DNA of 64,000 bases. It comes from CAYYKD01 sp964471825 (GTDB lineage: Bacteria; Spirochaetota; GWE2-31-10; CAYYKD01). Shown in pieces: positions 35,671 through 43,709 of this stretch. The notes beneath the pieces are model-generated. The model searched no databases. It saw only the letters and a program-made list of their open reading frames with translations, and had not been told where the DNA came from. The stretch covers positions 58,024-122,023 of the forward strand of contig CAYYKD010000008.1 in assembly GCA_964471825.1 (NCBI GenBank). The letters run 5' to 3'. A program made the position numbers and the translations under genes. Numbering within the stretch: the first letter of the stretch is position 1; each line of letters starts with the position of its first letter.

Positions 35671-37479
35671 CTATGATTTACTTGCAATTTCTCTAAATCC
35701 TTCACTATTTTGCAAAAGTTCTTCATATGTACCGGATGAACTTAGACTACCTTTTTCTATAAAATATATCATATCACATTTTTTTACCGTTGATAACCTA
35801 TGGGCAATAATTATTATAGTTTTCTTTCCTGTCAAAGACTCGATCGCCTCCATTACGGCAGCCTCGGTAACATTATCCAATGCAGATGTTGCCTCATCAA
35901 ACACTAAGAGATCCGGATTATTGTATAATGCTCGTGCTATCCCAATCCGTTGTCTCTGACCGCCGGAAAGCCTGACACCTTTATCTCCGACAATGGTATT
36001 ATAACCTTCATCAAGTTCATTTGCAATAAAATTATCAAGATTTGCTATTTTTGCAGCTTGAATAACAGCAGATTCATTTATATCATTTACATCAACTCCA
36101 AACGCAATGTTACTTTTAATAGTATCATCAGACAAAAAAATATGTTGCGGCACATAACCGATTTGTTTTTGCCAATCTCTTAGATTTAAATCAGTTATCT
36201 CAACATCATCAACTATAAGTTCCCCTGCATCAGGTTTTAATAATCCTAACATGATATCAATTATAGTTGTTTTTCCGCATCCGGTTGTACCGACAAATGC
36301 AACAGTAGTGTTTGCTTGTATACTTAAATTAATGCCGTTAAAAATTGGTTTCTCTTTATTTGCATATGTAAAAACAATGTTTTTTAATACTATTTCATTA
36401 TTTAACTGTATAGATGATTTGTCACTTTTGAGAGGAATGTGAGCGATTAATCTACTTGTATCAATATAAACTTCTTTATATAGAAGGTCTAATGAGGCAG
36501 AGCTGCCACGAATTGATGCAAATGAACGAAAAACAGCTTCTATAGCAGGCATAAGTCTATAACCCGCAAACGCATAAACGGCTAGAACCGGAAATATCTC
36601 ATTAACATTTTTTTTTAGAATAATAAGCGTTAAGGATAATGCAAGAATTCCTCCAAATGCTATTGTCTCAAGAAAATATTTTGGCATTTGTCCGAGGATT
36701 TGAATATGACACAAGTTATTTTCAAAGTTCTTTGAAGCTCTTGTAAAATTTTTAAAAAAGTAATTCTCTTTACTCATGAGTTTTACATCTTTAATCCCGC
36801 CGAATGATTCAAGAATTTCTTTATGCCTAGACATATTCCATTTTACCATCTCTGTACCGGAATGCGAAAGTGATTTTTTGATAATTGTAAAAATTAAAAT
36901 ATAGACACCACCAAGAACAAAAATCACAAAAAATGCGGTTATAGGGTTGTAGTAGATAAGAAAGCTTAAAATGGCTAAAGTCAAAAATGCTTTTGAGATG
37001 AGATCAACTAAGGGTTTTATTGTCTGAGTGATCACATTATTGACTTCAGAAATAATGTTTTTTAATAATTCGGAAGAATTTCTTTGAAGAAAGAACTCAT
37101 AGTTATTTGAAAGATATTTGTTATAGATATTTTGCGATAAACTTATGCCGATGTTTCTGGAAAACCTTATATTATACCATGTCGAAAGTGCAATTATTAC
37201 ATTGCTAAATATAAAGACAACTAATAATACTCCGCCAACAAATACTATAAAATTAGTAATATCAGAAAATCGTGTAAATTCGTATATCATCTTTAACCAT
37301 TTATTAGAAATGATATAATGCGGATCTGAAACAATTTTCATAAACGGTATAATAGACGCGATTCCAAACAGGCCTACAATAGAACTAAGTAAATGAATTA
37401 TAGTCAAAAGAATTAATTTTTTTTTATCACCTCTATTTAATATTCTAAGCATCTTTTTCAAAACTGTTATCATGTTCAT
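35671..37479 (-). CDS. ABC exporter, fused membrane and ATPase domains
   Basis: 602 residues, half-transporter of the MsbA/lipid-A exporter type that works as a homodimer. Six membrane segments lie in residues ~20-310. The ATPase domain has Walker A GTTGCGKTT, Q-loop GYVPQHIFL, signature LSGGQRQR, Walker B LLVFDEATSALD and H-loop IIIAHRLSTV. The Cys in Walker A in place of Ser is tolerated in the family. The substrate (lipid, polysaccharide or peptide) is not evident. It lies eight bases after yitT on the same strand. Confidence 0.92.
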   Translation of the reverse strand: MNMITVLKKMLRILNRGDKKKLILLTIIHLLSSIVGLFGIASIIPFMKIVSDPHYIISNKWLKMIYEFTRFSDITNFIVFVGGVLLVVFIFSNVIIALSTWYNIRFSRNIGISLSQNIYNKYLSNNYEFFLQRNSSELLKNIISEVNNVITQTIKPLVDLISKAFLTLAILSFLIYYNPITAFFVIFVLGGVYILIFTIIKKSLSHSGTEMVKWNMSRHKEILESFGGIKDVKLMSKENYFFKNFTRASKNFENNLCHIQILGQMPKYFLETIAFGGILALSLTLIILKKNVNEIFPVLAVYAFAGYRLMPAIEAVFRSFASIRGSSASLDLLYKEVYIDTSRLIAHIPLKSDKSSIQLNNEIVLKNIVFTYANKEKPIFNGINLSIQANTTVAFVGTTGCGKTTIIDIMLGLLKPDAGELIVDDVEITDLNLRDWQKQIGYVPQHIFLSDDTIKSNIAFGVDVNDINESAVIQAAKIANLDNFIANELDEGYNTIVGDKGVRLSGGQRQRIGIARALYNNPDLLVFDEATSALDNVTEAAVMEAIESLTGKKTIIIIAHRLSTVKKCDMIYFIEKGSLSSSGTYEELLQNSEGFREIASKS

Positions 37480-37487
37480 TTCCCTGT

Positions 37488-38366
37488 CTAATATTTTATT
37501 GATTCGAAGCCTTTACCATATACGCTCATTACTGACCTAAGTGTTGTGAATGCCTTCGGGTCTATCTCATGAACAATTCTAAGGACTTCATGTGATTCAT
37601 TTCTTTTTACAACAACCATTATCAAATTTTTTTCCTCACCACCATAGAATCCGATCCCTTTTATGAAGGTTACACCCCGTGAGACATTCTCGGATATCTT
37701 CCTTGCAATATCATATGACTTGTCGCTAATTATCATGACCTCAATCGATTGTTTATTTCCCTGCAGATACATATCGATTGTTACTGCGACAACAGCCATC
37801 TCTACAAAACCATAAAGCATCTTTTCTACAGAACCAATAATAAAATATGAAGAGCTGATAATAAATATATCGATAAAAAAAAGTAGTCTTCCCGGTGAAA
37901 TATCTTTGTATTTGTTAATAATCATTGCGATAATATCTGTGCCGCCTGTACTGCCGCCCTGAGAAAACGCGATCCCCATACCGATACCGGCCATAGCACC
38001 GCCGATAATAGTTGACATAAATGAATCTCTGGATATTCTTGTTGTGATATAGTGTTGAAATACTGTCATCGCGATAGAAAGCACTACAATTCCATAGATA
38101 GTTTTTATACCAAAGTTGTTTCCAAGTATCTTTATGGCAATTAAAATCAAAACACCATTTATTACTAAAATAGTTACCCCGACCGGGATTGTTTTATTTG
38201 AAAAGAAATATAGAAGCGTACCAATACCTGACAATCCGCCACCGACAATACCTGCCGGTATTAAAAATGCCGATATTCCAAAAGCATTGATCATTAGTCC
38301 AACTGTAATAAAAAAATATGATTGAACTGTTTTTAAATCTAAACCCTTAATTTTTTTCATATACAC
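37488..38366 (-). CDS. YitT-family membrane protein
   Basis: 292 residues. The N-terminal ~200 form five to six membrane segments with the DUF161 pattern (SAFLIPAGIVGGGLSGIGTL, GIAFSQGGSTGGTDIIAMII). The C-terminal ~85 are the soluble DUF2179 domain (VTFIKGIGFYGGEEKNLIMVV, EVLRIVHEIDPKAFTTLRSV). Function is not established, though transport has been proposed. It is the first gene of the long minus-strand run. Starts at 38366 or two codons later are both possible. Confidence 0.9.
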   Translation of the reverse strand: MYMKKIKGLDLKTVQSYFFITVGLMINAFGISAFLIPAGIVGGGLSGIGTLLYFFSNKTIPVGVTILVINGVLILIAIKILGNNFGIKTIYGIVVLSIAMTVFQHYITTRISRDSFMSTIIGGAMAGIGMGIAFSQGGSTGGTDIIAMIINKYKDISPGRLLFFIDIFIISSSYFIIGSVEKMLYGFVEMAVVAVTIDMYLQGNKQSIEVMIISDKSYDIARKISENVSRGVTFIKGIGFYGGEEKNLIMVVVKRNESHEVLRIVHEIDPKAFTTLRSVMSVYGKGFESIKY

Positions 38367-38412
38367 CCTGTATTTAAGTAAAATGATATCATTTTAAAAG
38401 TATAATTAGACA

Positions 38413-38441
38413 TTTATAACTTAATAATAATAATGTGTCAA
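38413..38441 (-). promoter_or_regulatory. Sigma-70 promoter of the yitT-led gene run
   Basis: On the minus strand TTGACA (38441-38436), 17-base spacer, TATAAA (38418-38413), about 45 bases upstream of yitT. Confidence 0.75.
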
Positions 38442-38516
38442 TTACATTATATTTTTGAATTAATAAACTTATCATAACCTGTTACACATTATTACAACCA
38501 TACATTATTACTACCA

Positions 38517-38545
38517 TTGACAAATAATAAAAAATAATAAATAAT
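38517..38545 (+). promoter_or_regulatory. Sigma-70 promoter of tRNA-Pro
   Basis: TTGACA at 38517-38522, 17-base spacer, AATAAT at 38540-38545. The predicted start lies within a few bases of the tRNA 5' end. Confidence 0.65.
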
Positions 38546-38553
38546 GGATTTAA

Positions 38554-38628
38554 CGGGCTGTAGCGCAGCCTGGTTAGCGTACAAGTCTGGGGGACTTGGG
38601 GTCGGCAGTTCGAATCTGCTCAGCCCGA
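38554..38628 (+). tRNA. tRNA-Pro (GGG)
   Basis: 75-base cloverleaf. The acceptor CGGGCTG pairs with CAGCCCG and the discriminator is A. The anticodon stem CAAGT/ACTTG holds loop CTGGGGG with GGG at the anticodon, reading CCC/CCU codons. The T-arm is GGCAG-TTCGAAT-CTGCT with one G:U pair. CCA is not encoded. It is followed directly by a strong terminator. Confidence 0.92.
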
Positions 38629-38636
38629 ATCAGGCG

Positions 38637-38663
38637 GGGTGTCGATGCGGCGCCCTTTTTTTT
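38637..38663 (+). terminator. Terminator after tRNA-Pro
   Basis: GGGTGTCG-ATG-CGGCGCCC forms an 8-bp stem with two G:U pairs and a 3-base loop, followed by eight T. Confidence 0.88.
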
Positions 38664-38685
38664 AAATTGAGTAATGGAGTGCGAT

Positions 38686-39747
38686 ATGAGTTTTGATTAT
38701 TTACCTTTAACAATAAAGTCAGGAGTATTGGCAAATAAGGCATATACCTTGAAGCCGGAAAACTGTTCTATAAAACTTAATCAGAATGAGTCTCCCTATG
38801 ACTTGCCTGGTTTTATAAAAGAGCAGGTAATAAATAGGATGAAAGAATCTAATTGGAATATCTATCCGGAATTTATACCTGAAGAAGTATATCGGAAAGT
38901 GGCAAAACACCTAAACACGGAATTTGATCAGATTTTAATTGGAAACGGTTCAAATGAGATGATTAATACAATCCTTACCTCATCTGTCGAATCCGGCAAG
39001 AAGGTGATAATACCTGTACCGACATTTACAGTGTATGGCCTTATCTCATCGAATCTAAATGGAAATATTGTAAATGTCCCGTTAAATGATGATATGACAT
39101 TTGATGTGGCTCAGATATTGCAAGAATCAAAGACAATTGGAAGTGTTACTGTCATTTGTTCGCCAAATAATCCTACCGGATCGTATATGAAAATTGATGA
39201 TATTGAGAATATTGTTAAGAATTCAGGCGGTATTGTAATTATTGACGAAGCATACATCCATTTTGGGGGACAAACAGCATTTGATCTTTTGAAAAAATAC
39301 GATAATCTGGTAATACTCAGAACATTTTCAAAGGCCTATGGACTTGCAGGATTAAGAATTGGGGTAATGATATCAAACACAACGCTAATAAAGGAGTTCT
39401 CAAAGGTAAAACTTCCATATAATTTAAATATTTTTACTATTAACACGCTCTCTGTTATATTGGATAATCCTGAATTTATAAAAACCAATATTCATAAAAT
39501 AATGTCTGAAAAAACAACTATGTTTAATAAACTATCAAAATACAATTCTATAAGTGTCTATCCAAGCGAGGCAAATTTTTTCTTAATAAAGACTGCTGAT
39601 TCTTCAAAACTTTTTAATTATCTTAAAAATAACGGTGTCCTAATTAGAGATGTGTCGTCATATCAAAAACTAAAAAATCACCTAAGAATATCAGTTGGCA
39701 GTCCTGATGAAAACACAAAGTTGTATAGTCTTCTTGATAAATATTGA
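38686..39747 (+). CDS. hisC: Histidinol-phosphate aminotransferase-type PLP enzyme
   Basis: 353 residues from ATG at 38686; GGAG at 38676-38679 fits this start better than the ATG four codons earlier, which overlaps it. Fold-type I aminotransferase motifs are IKLNQNESPYDLP, IGNGSNEMINTI, CSPNNPTGSYM, IIDEAYIHF and the PLP lysine in FSKAYGLAGLRIG. The family transaminates imidazole-acetol phosphate to histidinol phosphate. The related CobD (threonine-phosphate decarboxylase of cobalamin synthesis) is an alternative, since cobU and cobS lie 4.4 kb downstream, but the general pattern is HisC. Confidence 0.82.
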   Translation: MSFDYLPLTIKSGVLANKAYTLKPENCSIKLNQNESPYDLPGFIKEQVINRMKESNWNIYPEFIPEEVYRKVAKHLNTEFDQILIGNGSNEMINTILTSSVESGKKVIIPVPTFTVYGLISSNLNGNIVNVPLNDDMTFDVAQILQESKTIGSVTVICSPNNPTGSYMKIDDIENIVKNSGGIVIIDEAYIHFGGQTAFDLLKKYDNLVILRTFSKAYGLAGLRIGVMISNTTLIKEFSKVKLPYNLNIFTINTLSVILDNPEFIKTNIHKIMSEKTTMFNKLSKYNSISVYPSEANFFLIKTADSSKLFNYLKNNGVLIRDVSSYQKLKNHLRISVGSPDENTKLYSLLDKY

Positions 39748-39852
39748 TATGATCAAAAATGGTATTTTTAAATATCGGGTATTTAATGTGCCATATATCA
39801 GTTTCCTAAAACATTAAATTTAATCTATTTTTATATTAATATTTATTTTTTT

Positions 39853-39881
39853 TTGTTTTTCTGCTAAATTAAAATTATATT
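39853..39881 (+). promoter_or_regulatory. Sigma-70 promoter of the exonuclease gene
   Basis: TTGTTT at 39853-39858, 17-base spacer, TATATT at 39876-39881, 18 bases before the start codon. Confidence 0.45.
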
Positions 39882-39898
39882 AATCACTTGGGGTACAA

Positions 39899-40711
39899 AT
39901 GAGCATTTTATCACTATTTTCACATTCTCTTGCAAAAGAATCATTCGTTTTCTTTGATGTTGAGACTACCGGACTTTTTCCTCTGGCAGGAGATAGGGTT
40001 GTAGAAATTGCAATGATAAAGTGCGAAAAAGGAAGTGTATCGGGGACCTTTGAAATGATGTTTAACCCAGGTATCCCGATGCCTCAAGAAGCCTCTGCAG
40101 TAAATAAAATTACTGATGAAATGTTAGCCGATAAACCGCTTTTTGATGTTGAAATTGGCAAGCAAATTATCGATTTTATTGGAAGTTCTATTCTTATAGC
40201 ACATAATTCTGCATTTGATCTCGGTTTTCTTTCATTCGAATTAGCATCTGTAGGACTGATATTTCGAGACTGGAAGTCTATTGATACTCTTAGAATGGCT
40301 CAGAAATTATATCCTGGGCAAAAAAATAAACTAGAGAGTCTTATGAGAAGATATAATATGCTTCCCGAAGGGGACCTTCATAGAGCCCTGGTTGATACTG
40401 ATTCACTTAGAAAAGTATTCTTCGAAATGCTCAATGAAACAGAGATCAGGAATAAGACACTTGAACAGTTAATTAAAGATTATGGATTTCAGGGTATTAA
40501 TTTTCATAAATTTATTCCCGCTAAGGTTAGAGAGGCGATGGTTGATAGGGAAATAATACAGGCAAAGTATAAAAAAAGAAATGGTGAGATAGTAAACATG
40601 AGTGTTTTGCCGATTGCACCTGTCTGGTCGGGACGAAAATGGTTTCTTATAGCACAAGACGAAAAGACCGGAATGAAAATTTCCTTAAACGGAAATAGCT
40701 TTATTTTTTAA
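39899..40711 (+). CDS. DEDDh 3'-5' exonuclease with WYL-like C-terminal domain
   Basis: 270 residues. Residues ~14-180 form a DnaQ/epsilon-type exonuclease. Exo I is FFDVETTG (D20, E22), Exo II is HNSAFDLGF (D107), and Exo III is the DEDDh type HRALVDTDS (H161, D166), so all metal ligands are present. Residues ~212-266 (REIIQAKYKKRNGEIV, LPIAPVWSGRKWFLIAQD) match the start of a WYL domain, with WFL in place of WYL. WYL domains bind ligands or nucleic acid in many DNA-damage and defence regulators. This fusion is unusual. The start follows GGGGTAC; the next gene lies 55 bases downstream. Confidence 0.83.
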   Translation: MSILSLFSHSLAKESFVFFDVETTGLFPLAGDRVVEIAMIKCEKGSVSGTFEMMFNPGIPMPQEASAVNKITDEMLADKPLFDVEIGKQIIDFIGSSILIAHNSAFDLGFLSFELASVGLIFRDWKSIDTLRMAQKLYPGQKNKLESLMRRYNMLPEGDLHRALVDTDSLRKVFFEMLNETEIRNKTLEQLIKDYGFQGINFHKFIPAKVREAMVDREIIQAKYKKRNGEIVNMSVLPIAPVWSGRKWFLIAQDEKTGMKISLNGNSFIF

Positions 40712-40766
40712 TCTAGAGGCTCTCTAGATAAGGTTTTTGAAGTAAATGTTAAACGGGAGGGTTATA

Positions 40767-41612
40767 TTGATAAGAAAACAAAAATTTAGTGGTACTCTAT
40801 ACCCGAGTACTTACGAGGAAACAATTTCATTTTTAAGGGAAAAGTCTAAAAATGAGATAACCTATGATATGGATAAAATTATTGCAATTATTGCTCCAAA
40901 TGAAAGTTATAAAGTCGCAGGCAGTTTCTATGTTGAGAGTTATAGTGCGGTTAAGAATTATAAACCGGATTTGATTTTAATACTGTCATCTGTTCATAAT
41001 ATTGCATTTAATAGTATTGCTTTACCTGACTATGATTCTTTTGAGTATTTTGATAAGCAATTCAAGGTTGATAAAGAGGCCATGGAGATTATTAGATCAG
41101 TTAATGAAAAAGATATTATCTATGATAAAAATTTTCATGAAACCGAGTTCTCTATCGAAACTCAACTTCCTATGATAGATTATACATTTGGAAGTGAGGT
41201 TATGATAGCACCTGTAATTATGGGGGAACAGAATACAAAATTCACAACTATTCTGGCAAATGCTATCGGAGAGCTCAGGGTAAAACTAAAAAAAAGGATC
41301 TTGATAGTTATACCGACTATATTGAGTAGTGGGTTGAATTATCAGCAATCCTTAATTAAAGATGGTAAATTTATTGAATTCTTTAATTCCACAGAACCGG
41401 ATCTTTTATCAGAACAATTAGCTATGCGAGTTGTAAGTGCAGATAGCGGCGGCCCGATTGTTGCCTTGCTGAGGTATTTTAAAGCTGAGAAGATTGATAT
41501 TAAAACTCTGGTTCTAAAGAACGGAAATTCAGGCGATATTATTGATGAAAAGAACATAGTAACAGGATATCTATCTGCTGTAATAAGGACCTGTGAAAGT
41601 ACAAACAATTAA
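40767..41612 (+). CDS. Memo-like protein (AmmeMemoRadiSam B family), degenerate
   Basis: 281 residues from TTG at 40767, preferred because GGGAGG ends six bases before it and the protein then begins IRKQKFSGTLYPS like other Memo proteins. The fold markers IIAPNESYKVAGSFY, LILSSVHNIAFNSIALPDYD and HETEFSIETQLPMIDY are recognisable. Of the metal-binding His residues of the family, the one in PHAGY is Asn45 here and the SSD-x-H region reads IPTILSSGLNY. Only His77 in SSVH is kept. It is probably non-catalytic or uses a changed site. Biological role unknown. Confidence 0.75.
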   Translation: MIRKQKFSGTLYPSTYEETISFLREKSKNEITYDMDKIIAIIAPNESYKVAGSFYVESYSAVKNYKPDLILILSSVHNIAFNSIALPDYDSFEYFDKQFKVDKEAMEIIRSVNEKDIIYDKNFHETEFSIETQLPMIDYTFGSEVMIAPVIMGEQNTKFTTILANAIGELRVKLKKRILIVIPTILSSGLNYQQSLIKDGKFIEFFNSTEPDLLSEQLAMRVVSADSGGPIVALLRYFKAEKIDIKTLVLKNGNSGDIIDEKNIVTGYLSAVIRTCESTNN

Positions 41613-41636
41613 CGATTATTCTAAATCCATATTGTT

Positions 41637-41663
41637 TAAGTAAAATGCAATTCTTTCCGATAA
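41637..41663 (+). promoter_or_regulatory. Candidate sigma-28 (FliA-type) promoter of a chemoreceptor gene
   Basis: TAAG at 41637-41640, 15-base spacer, TCCGATAA at 41656-41663; the FliA consensus is TAAA-N15-GCCGATAA, so two of twelve positions differ. It lies about 105 bases upstream of a chemotaxis receptor, the expected kind of target. Confidence 0.5.
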
Positions 41664-41768
41664 AATATGAGGCGGGTTGTTTTTTATATAATCTTATTCT
41701 TGAGCCTAATAATTTTCAAAAAGACAGCAAACCGTGAGAGATTTATCTGATTAATATTGGAGAACTAG

Positions 41769-42899
41769 ATGAGTAATGATAACAGTCCTAAGGGGCTTGC
41801 CGAGTACGATTATAATGAAGAATCTCAAGAAAGCACTCAAAATGAAGGATCATTTGCACCCGGGTCAGAGGAAGATTTTATACGCAGCCTTCAGGAGAAG
41901 ATGAGTGCAGGAACATTAGATTCTTATGAAAATCCGAGTTCTGAACAAACCAATAATGACACTGCATCGGAAGTAAAATTCAAAAATGCCTTCAGAAACA
42001 AACAAGCAAAAAAGAAAAACACAAAAAAAATTAAATCAACTCCACTGAGGACAGTTATTTCAATTCTTTTGTATTTTATACTACCGGCGATAACCATATT
42101 TGGGGCATTCTATGGAGTACAAACCATCAATTCAATTTTTTTTACGATCACAATAACAGTTGTGATGACGGTTATCGGCGGATTTTATTTTATTACATTA
42201 ACCGGTAGGGACTGGAGTTATAGATCGGGTCTAATTGATAGGCTTCTCGATCTGATTGCCCGCGGTAAGTTGACCATGGATCCTGCAAATGACAGTCTAC
42301 TAATAAGAGAGCTTGGAGAGATAGTATTAAGTCTGGACCGTGTCATAAAAGAGGTCTCTGATATGGTAACTAAGGTTGAATTATCTGCTATGGATATGTC
42401 GGGGAATTCTGATGCATTATCCTATTTTGCTACAAGTATGGCCAATAAGACTGAGGAACAATCATCCAATATCATAAAAATAGACTTCTCAGCAAAAAAT
42501 CTAAATGAATCTATGATGGATGTAAAGAAAAATGTTGAAACGGCTTATGAAATATCTAAAACAAGTAAGATAGAGGCAGATAACAGTTCGCTTGAAATAT
42601 TCAGTCTTATTGAAGAGATGAACACGATAAATGATATGTCTGATAAGATAATAACAACGATGAATTTTATCGAGGAGATAGCTGATGAGACCAACCTTCT
42701 TGCGTTGAATGCAGCTATTCAAGCAGCCCATGCAGGAGAAGAGGGAAAGGGATTTGGAGTAGTAGCATCGGAGATTAGGAACCTGGCAGAATCAAGTTCT
42801 CAGGCAACAAAATCAATCTATCAGATAATAGAAAAAACTGTAGAATCAATATCAAAGAAAAAGCTAAAAAGGCACTCTCCAAGATTGTATCGTCGATAA
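41769..42899 (+). CDS. Methyl-accepting chemotaxis protein, main part before frameshift
   Basis: 376 residues as read. The hydrophilic, acidic N-terminus covers residues 1-90. Two membrane segments follow (about 93-113 and 118-140) with almost no loop between them, so there is no periplasmic sensor. The signalling domain has its tip at ADETNLLALNAAIQAAHAGEE and GKGFGVVASEIRNLAESS. The frame then runs into a lysine-arginine tail and stops. The natural continuation (AKKALSKIVSSIKSTEDLM) is present in the -1 frame from 42863. The whole receptor would be about 461 residues ending at 43153. The junction sequence is G AAA AAG, so the cause may be one lost A, a sequencing error or programmed slippage. 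Confidence 0.85.
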   Translation: MSNDNSPKGLAEYDYNEESQESTQNEGSFAPGSEEDFIRSLQEKMSAGTLDSYENPSSEQTNNDTASEVKFKNAFRNKQAKKKNTKKIKSTPLRTVISILLYFILPAITIFGAFYGVQTINSIFFTITITVVMTVIGGFYFITLTGRDWSYRSGLIDRLLDLIARGKLTMDPANDSLLIRELGEIVLSLDRVIKEVSDMVTKVELSAMDMSGNSDALSYFATSMANKTEEQSSNIIKIDFSAKNLNESMMDVKKNVETAYEISKTSKIEADNSSLEIFSLIEEMNTINDMSDKIITTMNFIEEIADETNLLALNAAIQAAHAGEEGKGFGVVASEIRNLAESSSQATKSIYQIIEKTVESISKKKLKRHSPRLYRR

Positions 42900-43153
42900 A
42901 ATCAACTGAGGATCTTATGTCAGAGATTAATCTATCAATGAATAAACAGTCAGAAACAACAAACACATTAAAATCCAATATAGAGAATATTAAAGAACTT
43001 ACTAAGAATATAAATAGTGATACACAGAATATGAAATCTGCAATAGATAATCTTGCCGGTCAGGCTTCAATTTTAACAAACCTCATAAAAGGGTTTGAGG
43101 TAAATCAATCATCAATTAAATCCAATGTAATATTTGGAGTAGGTGCGGATTAA
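42863..43153 (+). pseudogene. C-terminal part of the frameshifted chemoreceptor
   Basis: Continuation of the receptor at 41769 in the -1 frame. It reads AKKALSKIVSSIKSTEDLM, then heptad-like coiled coil (MNKQSETTNTLKSNIENIKE) to a stop at 43151. The first in-frame ATG is at 42917, but no convincing ribosome-binding site or domain start is seen, so it is not likely to be an independent gene. Its end precedes the cobU start. Confidence 0.75.
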
Positions 43154-43154
43154 A

Positions 43155-43709
43155 TTGGGTAAACTAATAATGGTAACCGGCGGTGGTCGCTCAGGTAAAA
43201 GTGTATATGCAGAAAACCTGCTTAGAGAAAAAAAAGAAGTCCTATACATAGCAACTACTGTTCCATTTGATGAGGATATGCAAAACAGAGTAAAAATTCA
43301 TGCTAATAGGCGGCCGTCTAACTGGAAGACTATCGAAAAATATAAAGATTTTAGTAGAACAATTGTTGATCGTTCTGATGAGAATGATGGTATTCTAGTT
43401 GACTGTGTTACTGTTATGATAAACAATCTAATCTTTGATACAGGTGCTGATTTTGACATGATATCACTTGATGAATATGCAAAGATAGAATCAACTATTT
43501 TTAATGAAATTGATGAGTTATTGCTGCTAATTCGGACTAGTAATAGAACAGCTGTAATTGTTACAAATGAGGTCGGCCTTGGAATTATCCCTGAAAATAG
43601 ACTTGCCAGGTTATATCGTGATACAGCCGGCAAAGTTAACTGCAAAATTGCTGATTGTTCAGATGAGGTTTGGTTGGTTGTCTCCGGCATACCGGTAAAA
43701 ATCAAATGA
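43155..43709 (+). CDS. cobU: Adenosylcobinamide kinase/guanylyltransferase
   Basis: Phosphorylates adenosylcobinamide and transfers GMP to it in the nucleotide-loop assembly of vitamin B12. About 184 residues. The P-loop is TGGGRSGKSVYAE. The region with the guanylylated histidine (KIHANRRPSNWKTIEK), VDCVTVMINNL and TNEVGLGIIPENRLARLYRDTAGKVN are all typical. Start uncertain: TTG at 43155 has AGGTG nine bases upstream; ATG at 43170 would remove five residues, and GTG at 43143 is too close to its GGAG. Its stop overlaps the cobS start (ATGA). Confidence 0.92.
   Translation: MGKLIMVTGGGRSGKSVYAENLLREKKEVLYIATTVPFDEDMQNRVKIHANRRPSNWKTIEKYKDFSRTIVDRSDENDGILVDCVTVMINNLIFDTGADFDMISLDEYAKIESTIFNEIDELLLLIRTSNRTAVIVTNEVGLGIIPENRLARLYRDTAGKVNCKIADCSDEVWLVVSGIPVKIK

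Noticed and set aside
42917..43153. Independent small gene after the chemoreceptor
   Set aside because: Its sequence is the natural continuation of the receptor coiled coil in the -1 frame and it lacks its own start signal.
43298..43705. 135-residue minus-strand open frame across cobU
   Set aside because: Entirely inside a well-supported gene, no start signal, composition of a shadow frame.
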